Positions 1 through 5,768 of a stretch of 19,315 bases of DNA are shown here, piece after piece (position 1 is the first letter of the stretch; each line of letters starts with the position of its first letter). This DNA comes from JBAXAB01 sp043718245 (GTDB lineage: Bacteria; Patescibacteriota; Minisyncoccia; Phycocordibacterales; CAIZLB01), in assembly GCA_043718245.1 (NCBI GenBank), contig JAYSWB010000021.1, forward strand, positions 1 to 19,315, read 5' to 3'. The notes beneath the pieces are model-generated. The model made no database searches and was not told where the DNA came from. It was given only the letters and a program-made list of their open reading frames with translations. The position numbers and the translations under genes were made by a program.

Positions 1-11
1 AAAATAAAAAC

Positions 12-560
12 ATGCGTAATTCTAATTCATCGAAAAAAGGATTTACACTGATAGAATTACTTGTTGTTATAGCGATAATATCCCTTCTTTCAAGTATAGT
101 AATCGTTAGCTTGGAAAGTGCCAGGCAAAAAGGAAGGGATTCCTTTAGAAAAGAAACATTAAGGCAATTCCAAACTGCTCTTCAAATATATGCTAATGAG
201 CACGATAACACTTATCCAAATAGTGGCTGGAATAATTTTGAGACATTAAACTCTATATTTAATTTAGTTCCTCAGTATTTTCCAACACTTCTAGTAGATC
301 CTTATGAAGGGGAAGTAAATTCAAATTGTGCTGGAGAATATGGATTTTGGTATGGATCTTATAACAATGCAAAAAGTTACAAAATAGTAGCTTGCTCTGA
401 GTCTGATACTACAAATGATCCCTTCGGAGACCCTAATCCAGGAAGACCGTTCGGTTTTTCTAGAACAAGTGATCCAGAGATTCCAGATGTTGGATGTTCT
501 GGTACTAATTATGATCCGAATTCTCCTTATTATATAAACCTTTGGCCCGCCTGCTGGTAA
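12..560 (+). CDS. Type IV pilin-like prepilin (N-methylation motif)
   Basis: A 182-aa protein with a short positively charged leader (residues 1-10, ending KKG) followed by FTLIELLVVIAIISLL, the classic class III signal: a prepilin peptidase would cut between G10 and F11, leaving Phe at +1 and Glu at +5 (E15). Residues 11-31 form the hydrophobic N-terminal helix. The rest is a soluble head with several Cys near the C-terminus (C106, C128, C160, C181 region), compatible with disulfides outside the membrane. Family knowledge: such proteins are type IV pilins or pseudopilins assembled in the inner membrane; CPR genomes usually encode them, where they may serve attachment or DNA uptake. No assembly ATPase or peptidase is next to it here, so its exact role (major or minor pilin, pseudopilin) is not decidable. 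Only 11 nt lie upstream, so a promoter cannot be judged. Confidence 0.88.
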   Translation: MRNSNSSKKGFTLIELLVVIAIISLLSSIVIVSLESARQKGRDSFRKETLRQFQTALQIYANEHDNTYPNSGWNNFETLNSIFNLVPQYFPTLLVDPYEGEVNSNCAGEYGFWYGSYNNAKSYKIVACSESDTTNDPFGDPNPGRPFGFSRTSDPEIPDVGCSGTNYDPNSPYYINLWPACW

Positions 561-575
561 TGGCCCCATAACCCC

Positions 576-1259
576 ATGAACAAAAAAATCTTCTACATGA
601 TCCGACACGGAGAAAGTATTTTAAACGCCGAGCATATTCGCCAAGGTCGCGAAGGAGGATTAAGTGACCTTGGAAAAGAACAAGCAGAGAAAACTGGGGA
701 ACGTTTCGCTAAAGTTCGCTTTGACGTTATGCTTGTAAGTCCATTTCAACGGACAGTTGAAACTGCGGATATAATAAGTAAGCATTTAAAACTTTCAAAA
801 TCTCAGGAATATGTAGAGCTTTTAGGCGAACGCCGTAATCCTACTGAGATTATAAATAAATCTGCTGATTTACCAGAAATAAAACAAATTATAGATACGA
901 TTGATAAATCATATCATTCTGATGATTTTAGATATTCAGATGAGGAAAACTTTACAGATCTGCGTGATCGCGCCGTTCTGCTTCTAGATTATTTAGCACA
1001 TCGAAGAGAAGATAAAATTCTTGTCGTGACGCACAGTATTTTTTTGAAGATGATTGCGGCGGTTATAAATTCTGGTCCAAAACTTACTGCAGAAAAATAT
1101 AATTTAATGAGTTTTTTGAACTCTTCGAATAATGCCTCCGTCACAGTTTGTCAGTCAGAGGAGGTGTGGGACCGTAGTGCCCTTTTAGGGTGGTTGTTTC
1201 CAAAGAAAAAAGTTGTTTGGAAAATTTTGGCATGGGACGACTACACAAGAGGGGTTTAA
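576..1259 (+). CDS. Histidine phosphatase superfamily (phosphoglycerate mutase-like) protein
   Basis: A 227-aa protein beginning with a short beta strand and the catalytic RHGE motif (MIRHGES, residues 8-14), in which the His is the phospho-acceptor. SPFQRTVETA (about residues 55-64) supplies the second conserved Arg, and LVVTHSIFLK (about residues 149-158) the second catalytic His. These are the hallmarks of the branch-1 histidine phosphatases (cofactor-dependent phosphoglycerate mutase, CobC, SixA and broad-specificity phosphatases). The substrate cannot be told from sequence; the length suits a small-molecule phosphatase. It starts 15 nt after the pilin stop and lies 39 nt upstream of gltX in the same direction, so cotranscription is likely. 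An internal Met directly before RHG (residue 8) would leave no room for the first strand, so the upstream ATG is preferred. Confidence 0.88.
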   Translation: MNKKIFYMIRHGESILNAEHIRQGREGGLSDLGKEQAEKTGERFAKVRFDVMLVSPFQRTVETADIISKHLKLSKSQEYVELLGERRNPTEIINKSADLPEIKQIIDTIDKSYHSDDFRYSDEENFTDLRDRAVLLLDYLAHRREDKILVVTHSIFLKMIAAVINSGPKLTAEKYNLMSFLNSSNNASVTVCQSEEVWDRSALLGWLFPKKKVVWKILAWDDYTRGV

Positions 1260-1298
1260 ATTGATAAAAACCCTGTTGTAAGCTACTATTTAGATATT

Positions 1299-2966
1299 AT
1301 GGATTATGCAGACATTCTCTTGCCAGAAGTTAAAAATGGTATTGATTTTTGGGTAAAAAAGTACCCTCCACGTGAATTGCCGAAAGGGGCCATGGTGACA
1401 CGGTTGTGCCCGTCACCTACAGGTTTTCTTCACATTGGGGCCTTATACATGGGGTTGATTTGTAAGCGGATAGCGGATGATAGTAACGGCGTTTTTTATC
1501 TTAGAATTGAAGACACAGATAGTGAAAGAGAAGTTGTTGGTGCTCGAGAATTAATTTTAAAAGGTTTGGCTCAATATGGTCTTTCTCCTGATGAGGGAAT
1601 TGAACAAGGTGGAAATTACGGTCCATATATACAGTCTGCTCGAAAAGATATTTATGCAACTTATGTTAAAGATTTGATCAAGAGAGGGTTGGCATATCCA
1701 TGTTTTATGACACCGGATGAATTGACTGCTATGCGAAAAGAGCAGGAAACTGCAAAAGTTCGTCCGGGCTATTATGGAAAATATGCAAAGTGGCGAGACG
1801 CATCGATTGAACAAATCAATGAGCGTCTCGCGAGTGGTGCTACATATTGTATTCGATTTCGCGCAAGTGGCGACCAGAATAAAAAACAAGCATTTCACGA
1901 TGTCTTTTTAGGCGACTTACAAATTCCAGAAAACGATGAGGATTTTATTATTATGAAAACTGGGGGAGGGACAACTTATCATTTGGCTCATGTTGTTGAC
2001 GACTTTCTCATGGGAACTAATTTCGTAATCAGGGGCGAAGAATGGCTATCATCTTTACCAAAACATATCGCATTGTGGAATGCTTTTGGATTACAAGTTC
2101 CACAGTACGGTCATATCATGCCCATCAATAAACAAGATGGCGGTTCTGTTCGAAAACTTAGCAAACGAAAAGATCCTGAAGCCAACATTGAAATGTACAC
2201 AAAAGCTGGTTACCCAGAGGAGGCAATAATAGGGTACTTGTATCGACTAGCTAATCCATCATTTGATGACTGGTGGCAGTCTCCAGAAATTGTTGGGAAA
2301 AAGGATGTATCTGTTCGTGATTTTCCATTTTCAATTGAAGGACTGAAGCGTGGTGGCAGAGGTCCACTTGTTGATATGAAAAAGTTGGATGATATTAGTG
2401 GAGACATTATTTCAAAAATGTCAGCAGATGAAGTTTCTCAGAAAATGACTACCTGGGCTGAAATTAATGATCCAGAATTTGCAAATATTGCTAAAAGTAA
2501 TTTGGAATATTTTAAACAAGTCCTCTCAATTGAACGCGATGCGAATAATCCTCGCAAAGATATTGTTAATTGGTCCCAAGGAGTATCACAAGTAAATTAC
2601 TTTTTTGATGAATATTTCGATACTAAAAAAGCGAAGGAAATTTTGGTTACTGATCTTGTGGATGAAAACCGCTTGAATACTGTTATGAAAGACTTAATCC
2701 AAACCCTGTCCGATGATTCATACTATACTGTAAACTCTCTTGAGATTTGGGTAGAAAATATCAAAAAACTGGCAACTATGCTAGGCTTTGCTATCGACAG
2801 AAAGGCTTATAAAGAAGCCCCAGATACATTCAAGGGCGACTTCGCACTCTTTATGAAGGTAATACGTGTTGGTGTTACTAGTCGAGACAAAACACCAAAC
2901 CTTTTTTATGTACTAAAGGTTTTGGGAAAAGATAGAATTTTAGAACGCCTTAAAAAAATCACATGA
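1299..2966 (+). CDS. gltX: Glutamyl-tRNA synthetase
   Basis: A 555-aa class I aminoacyl-tRNA synthetase that attaches glutamate to tRNA-Glu. The HIGH signature appears as HIGAL (residues 45-49) after RLCPSPTGFL, YLRIEDTDSER (about residues 67-77) is the GlxRS-specific segment following it, and the KMSKS loop is KLSKR (residues 286-290) followed by DPEANIEMY. The sequence reads GluRS rather than GlnRS by the PSPTG.LHIG and IEDTD signatures. It is longer than a typical bacterial GluRS (about 470-490 aa); the excess seems to lie in the C-terminal anticodon-binding half, which is poorly recognisable by eye. Whether it is discriminating or also charges tRNA-Gln cannot be seen; many CPR bacteria lack GlnRS and would need the non-discriminating form plus GatCAB. 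The TGA stop overlaps the ATG of a small downstream frame. Confidence 0.95.
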   Translation: MDYADILLPEVKNGIDFWVKKYPPRELPKGAMVTRLCPSPTGFLHIGALYMGLICKRIADDSNGVFYLRIEDTDSEREVVGARELILKGLAQYGLSPDEGIEQGGNYGPYIQSARKDIYATYVKDLIKRGLAYPCFMTPDELTAMRKEQETAKVRPGYYGKYAKWRDASIEQINERLASGATYCIRFRASGDQNKKQAFHDVFLGDLQIPENDEDFIIMKTGGGTTYHLAHVVDDFLMGTNFVIRGEEWLSSLPKHIALWNAFGLQVPQYGHIMPINKQDGGSVRKLSKRKDPEANIEMYTKAGYPEEAIIGYLYRLANPSFDDWWQSPEIVGKKDVSVRDFPFSIEGLKRGGRGPLVDMKKLDDISGDIISKMSADEVSQKMTTWAEINDPEFANIAKSNLEYFKQVLSIERDANNPRKDIVNWSQGVSQVNYFFDEYFDTKKAKEILVTDLVDENRLNTVMKDLIQTLSDDSYYTVNSLEIWVENIKKLATMLGFAIDRKAYKEAPDTFKGDFALFMKVIRVGVTSRDKTPNLFYVLKVLGKDRILERLKKIT

Positions 2967-3073
2967 AAAAAGAAATAATCATCGCAATAATTGTATGCAT
3001 TCTTGGAGTTGTCTTTCTTGCGTGGTTTGAGCCGTCTATAATTTTTACCTCAGACAAAATATATGTGGAATAA
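2963..3073 (+). CDS. Small single-pass membrane protein (36 aa)
   Basis: An ATG at 2963 shares ATGA with the gltX stop, the signature of coupled translation. The 36-aa product starts MKKEIIIAIIVCILGVVFLAW: two lysines, then about 17 hydrophobic residues, then a short polar tail ending in TAA at 3073. This is a typical single transmembrane segment. Its last 11 nt overlap the start of the next gene. I do not recognise a family. The overlaps on both sides and the clear hydrophobic pattern argue that it is translated, but a frame this short can arise by chance. Confidence 0.45.
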   Translation: MKKEIIIAIIVCILGVVFLAWFEPSIIFTSDKIYVE

Positions 3074-3800
3074 AAATAAAAAAAATCTCCCAAAAAAAAG
3101 AAAGATTTCAAAGTCTTTCTGGGATAAGGAGTATAAAACTTCTGAACATTTAACTTTGTCTTCAGAGCCTTCATCTGACTTGGTCAAGTTCACCCACTGG
3201 GCAGAAAGAAATTCTGAATGGTTTCCATTTCCAAAACAGGGATTGGTTCTTGATGTTGGGTGTGGAAACGGACGTAATGTGATTTATATGTCTGAAACTT
3301 ACAAAATGAGAGGGGCAGGTTTTGATATTTCCGAAGTAGCTGTGAATCAGGCAAAAAAGGCTGCAGCAGAAAAAAACTTATCAATCAGTTTTACGGTTCA
3401 ATCTGCCAAAGACGCATTACCTGTCGCAGATGAAAAAGCAGACGTGGTCCTTGACATGATGACTTCACATTTTTTGAATAATGAAGAGCGCGCAAAATAT
3501 TTAGGTGAAGTTGTCAGGGTACTTAAGCCTTTCGGGTGGTTTTTCTTTAAATCGTTTATAATTGATGAAGATCAGCACGCCCAGAGATTGTTAAAAGAAA
3601 ATCCTGGGGAAGAAGAGGGAACTTACATACATCCAAAAATTGGCGTAGCGGAGCACGTGTGGGGAGAGGAAGATCTTCGGGTGTTCTTAGAGCCACATTT
3701 CACAATCCACAAATTTATGAAGTCGCACAAGCATATAAAGGATGGAAAGCCTTGGAAAAGACGCACGGTTTCGGTTTACGCGGAGAAGAAGCGTATTTAG
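3063..3800 (+). CDS. Class I SAM-dependent methyltransferase
   Basis: A 245-aa protein with a Lys-rich N-terminus (residues 3-17), then a Rossmann-type methyltransferase domain. Motif I is LVLDVGCGNGRN (residues 61-72), the SAM-binding glycine loop. An acidic residue ending strand 2 (GFDIS, about residue 92) should bind the ribose hydroxyls, and ADVVLDMM (about 125-132) is the motif IV region. RVLKPFGWFFFKSF (about 155-168) is the post-motif strand often seen in the Methyltransf_11/25 families. The start overlaps the small membrane protein by 11 nt. The substrate is unknown: nothing in the sequence distinguishes small-molecule, lipid or protein methylation. The basic N-terminal tail could bind RNA or membranes, but this is a guess. 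It is the last plus-strand housekeeping-type gene before the tRNA/integration locus. Confidence 0.85.
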   Translation: MWNKNKKNLPKKRKISKSFWDKEYKTSEHLTLSSEPSSDLVKFTHWAERNSEWFPFPKQGLVLDVGCGNGRNVIYMSETYKMRGAGFDISEVAVNQAKKAAAEKNLSISFTVQSAKDALPVADEKADVVLDMMTSHFLNNEERAKYLGEVVRVLKPFGWFFFKSFIIDEDQHAQRLLKENPGEEEGTYIHPKIGVAEHVWGEEDLRVFLEPHFTIHKFMKSHKHIKDGKPWKRRTVSVYAEKKRI

Positions 3801-3803
3801 AAT

Positions 3804-3947
3804 GCCGTTGTAGCTCAGTTGGTAGAGTGCGTTCTTGGTAATAAACAGGTCCACTGTGCTAAACTAAAATAAGTTGATAAATAAGGATATATTGGTAGAC
3901 AGATACAAGTTGGGGACAGGTACCACGGAAAACAGGTCTACGGTTCA
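3804..3947 (+). pseudogene. Decayed tRNA-Thr-like copy
   Basis: Positions 3804-3841 match the 5' half of the intact tRNA-Thr (3969-4006) at 33 of 38 bases, including the 7-nt acceptor strand GCCGTTG, the D arm and the anticodon loop TTGGTAA. The 3' half is broken. A T-arm-like piece AACAGGTCCACTGT follows at 3844-3857 and a second, better one at 3931-3944; the stretch 3934-3947 matches 13 of 14 bases of the intact gene (4204-4217). Neither piece is followed by an acceptor strand complementary to GCCGTTG, and the anticodon stem does not pair. It is best read as a tRNA remnant left by duplication or by integration and excision at this locus. I found no group I intron core in it. Confidence 0.7.
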
Positions 3948-3968
3948 TTAAATTAATACAGAAAATAT

Positions 3969-4236
3969 GCCGTTGTAGCTCAGCTGGTAGAGCACGTCAT
4001 TGGTAAACTCATTGCCCATTATTTTGGAAACGAAATGATGAATCCCGAATTACGGTTAAAGCCCACAAAATGGGTAAGACCGTAGCGATAAAATATCGCT
4101 CGAACGACTGACAAGGGACGCTAAGCTGAAAAGTATGCGTAAGATACAGTCTAATCCTTTTATAAGCCAATGTTTGGCGAAACTAAGGTATGTATGAATG
4201 GCGAGGTCGACGGTTCAATCCCGTTCAACGGCTCCA
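3969..4236 (+). tRNA. tRNA-Thr(GGU), interrupted by a group I intron
   Basis: Exon 1 is 3969-4004 and exon 2 is 4197-4236. Joined, they give a 76-nt cloverleaf. The acceptor stem GCCGTTG (3969-3975) pairs with CAACGGC (4226-4232), and the D stem is GCTC/GAGC. The anticodon stem CGTCA pairs with TGGCG (one G-U) around the loop TTGGTAA with anticodon GGT, and the T arm is GACGG/CCGTT around TTCAATC (first pair weak). The discriminator is T and CCA is encoded. Anticodon GGU decodes ACC/ACU threonine codons. The 192-nt insert lies exactly between U36 and A37. A tyrosine recombinase begins 36 nt after CCA, so this tRNA is the probable integration target. Confidence 0.93.
4005..4196 (+). ncRNA. Self-splicing group I intron (IC3-like) in tRNA-Thr anticodon loop
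   Basis: The 5' exon ends in U and the intron ends in G, as group I splicing requires. P1 is GGU (exon) with GCC at 4014-4016, giving the obligatory U-G pair at the splice site. P2 spans 4017-4040 with a GAAA tetraloop. P3 is TCCC 4043-4046 with GGGA 4115-4118; P4 is ACGGT 4052-4056 with ACCGT 4079-4083; P5 is GCCCA 4061-4065 with TGGGT 4071-4075. P6 is AGCGATA 4084-4090 with TATCGCT 4094-4100; P7 is GACTG 4106-4110 with CAGTC 4147-4151; P8 is ACGC 4118-4121 with GCGT 4137-4140 (sharing A4118 with P3); P9 is GCCAA 4166-4170 with TTGGC 4174-4178. AAGATACAGTCTAA resembles the classical S element. The small size, tRNA host and lack of P5abc-type extensions suggest subgroup IC3, as in the cyanobacterial tRNA-Leu and Azoarcus tRNA-Ile introns. 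No homing endonuclease is encoded. Confidence 0.9.
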
Positions 4237-4272
4237 AATAAAATAAGATTGCATACGATGTAATTCTTGTTT

Positions 4273-5178
4273 ATGAATGATATAAAAATTCTTTCCAAAA
4301 GGTTCTGTGACCATTCGCTGTATATTCGTGGTTACTCGCCAGACACAATAAAAAGATATAGGCAGATAATAAATTTTTATTGTAACTTTGCAAAAATAAG
4401 CAACATTGAAGAAGTTACAGATGAAAATGTTAGAGGCCTATTCTTTTTTGGAAGAACCGAGAGGGCTTGGAAGCCAAGCACGTTCATCATCTTTCATGTG
4501 TCACTCAGGGTATTTTTCAGATGGTGCATAAAGGAAAGGTTCATGTCACATAATCCGATTATAGACATAGAGGTTCCGAAGCTAGAAAAGACATTACCTC
4601 CAAAACTTACAAGACAGGAGGCTTCTAGATTATTGGAGGTTGTCTATAACTATCCGTATGATTATAGGTATTTGAGATACAGGAATCATGCTATTTTTTC
4701 AATGTTTTTATTTGCTGGACTGCGTAGAAAAGAGTTGTTGAAGTTGAAGTTTGCTGATGTTGATATTGAAAACCTAAGCATATATGTCAGGCAAGGGAAA
4801 GGAAATAAAGACAGGATAATTCCAATGAGTTTTACCTTAGCTGAGTCCCTAAATAAATATCTGGCAGAACGAAGGCGACTAAATAAAACATGTCCTGAAT
4901 TTTTCGCATCACTTAACCGCAATATGGGTTTTACAAGTATAGGTATTAGACGGTTAGTTTCCAAGATTCGTCAGGTATCTAAAATTTCATTTACTATCCA
5001 CAAGCTACGTCATACATTTGCTACTCTAATGTTAGAGGGCGGTTGTGATATATATTCATTGTCTAAAATGATGGGGCATAGTGACATTAAAACGACAACT
5101 ATCTATTTGGCGGCCAGTGCTGAACATTTAAGGGGACAGATAACTAAGCATCCGCTAAATGATATTTTGAGACAATAG
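4273..5178 (+). CDS. Tyrosine recombinase / integrase (XerC/D-like)
   Basis: A 301-aa site-specific recombinase. An N-terminal SAM-like core-binding domain (about residues 1-95) contains the helix SPDTIKRYRQIINFYCNF, and the catalytic domain follows. All active-site positions are visible: Arg I in FAGLRRKE (R151), Lys in RQGKGNKDR (K176), HKLRH (H243, R246), His in MGHSD (H269) and the nucleophile in TTIYLA (Y278). The ATG at 4273 is chosen over an in-frame TTG at 4267. It lies just downstream of the tRNA-Thr 3' end, the usual place for an integrase that uses a tRNA gene as its attachment site. It reads away from the tRNA into a copper-resistance and defence-like region. It could alternatively be a resident chromosomal Xer protein, but a dif-like site was not seen nearby. 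Confidence 0.92.
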   Translation: MNDIKILSKRFCDHSLYIRGYSPDTIKRYRQIINFYCNFAKISNIEEVTDENVRGLFFFGRTERAWKPSTFIIFHVSLRVFFRWCIKERFMSHNPIIDIEVPKLEKTLPPKLTRQEASRLLEVVYNYPYDYRYLRYRNHAIFSMFLFAGLRRKELLKLKFADVDIENLSIYVRQGKGNKDRIIPMSFTLAESLNKYLAERRRLNKTCPEFFASLNRNMGFTSIGIRRLVSKIRQVSKISFTIHKLRHTFATLMLEGGCDIYSLSKMMGHSDIKTTTIYLAASAEHLRGQITKHPLNDILRQ

Positions 5179-5210
5179 ATTCTTTATGTCGATATTCGTT
5201 CAAAGCTACA

Positions 5211-5238
5211 TTGACACATACCCCCTAGGGGGTATAAT
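5211..5238 (+). promoter_or_regulatory. Copper-operon promoter with CsoR operator in the spacer
   Basis: A consensus -35 (TTGACA, 5211-5216) and a consensus -10 (TATAAT, 5233-5238) are separated by 16 nt. The spacer and the first bases of the -10 form a perfect 18-bp palindrome, ATACCCCCTAGGGGGTAT (5218-5235). C/G-tract palindromes flanked by A/T are the known operator type of CsoR-family repressors. Binding here would block RNA polymerase directly, and copper binding to CsoR would release it. Seen: promoter and palindrome. Inferred: the CsoR encoded at 5502 is the regulator and the whole operon down to about 9480 or 9901 is controlled. Confidence 0.85.
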
Positions 5239-5269
5239 AAGCATATTATAAGGTAACTAAAATAAATTT

Positions 5270-5500
5270 ATGATGTACAACTATTATGGAGACTATTTCT
5301 ACCCCATGCATTCCTTTTTCGGTCCAATATTTATGGTTATTTTCTGGGTGCTTATAATCTGGATGATTACTCGTTTTGTACGACACCACCCGCATCCAAA
5401 TGTTCACCATGGTAAGGCACTTGATATTTTGAAGGAACGATATGCAAAAGGGGAGATTACCAAAGAGCAGTTTGAAATAATGAAGAAAGACATTCAATAG
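5270..5500 (+). CDS. SHOCT-domain single-pass membrane protein
   Basis: A 76-aa protein. Residues 1-37 are aromatic-rich and hydrophobic with one transmembrane helix (about residues 17-37, FFGPIFMVIFWVLIIWMITR), followed by a His-rich linker (RHHPHPNVHHG, about 38-48). A SHOCT (short C-terminal) motif, LDILKERYAKGEITKEQFEIMKKD, covers about residues 51-74. SHOCT membrane proteins are common first genes in bacterial copper operons, but their function is not known. The His cluster could bind metal; that is inference. It is the first gene after the promoter/operator and ends 1 nt before the CsoR gene. A second ATG follows the first directly, so the start is uncertain by one residue. Confidence 0.8.
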   Translation: MMYNYYGDYFYPMHSFFGPIFMVIFWVLIIWMITRFVRHHPHPNVHHGKALDILKERYAKGEITKEQFEIMKKDIQ

Positions 5501-5501
5501 T

Positions 5502-5765
5502 ATGAGTGAAGCAAAACAAAAACTAATTCGAAGACTTAAAATAGTCGAGGGTCAGGTCAGGGGTCTTCAAGAGATGCTTATAAAAGATGCATATTGTATA
5601 GATGTCATCACTCAGACATCTGCGGTCAAACAGGCTCTTTCAAACATTGAAGATGCCCTCATGGAAAACCATTTGAGTACTTGTGTCGTGAAGCAGATGC
5701 AAAAGGGAAAGGAAAAAACCGCTATCGGCGAGATTTTGAAGGTATATAGACTTAAACGTAAATAA
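5502..5765 (+). CDS. csoR: CsoR-family copper-sensing transcriptional repressor
   Basis: An 87-aa all-helical repressor of the CsoR/RcnR (DUF156) family. The N-terminal helix reads KQKLIRRLKIVEGQVRGLQEM, the family signature for DNA contact. The metal ligands are C32, H57 and C61, with the same spacing (25 and 4) as C36-H61-C65 of Mycobacterium tuberculosis CsoR, which bind Cu(I) in a trigonal site. This argues for copper sensing rather than nickel (RcnR) or formaldehyde (FrmR). The protein probably represses its own operon through the palindrome at 5218-5235. It sits between the SHOCT protein (1 nt gap) and the copper ATPase (3 nt gap). Confidence 0.95.
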   Translation: MSEAKQKLIRRLKIVEGQVRGLQEMLIKDAYCIDVITQTSAVKQALSNIEDALMENHLSTCVVKQMQKGKEKTAIGEILKVYRLKRK

Positions 5766-5768
5766 AAT

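Noticed and set aside
3804..3841. A second functional tRNA-Thr gene
   Set aside because: Only the 5' half is sound. The anticodon stem does not pair with what follows and no acceptor 3' strand complementary to GCCGTTG exists before the intact gene.
4005..4196. Homing endonuclease inside the intron
   Set aside because: The intron is 192 nt with no open frame of useful length.
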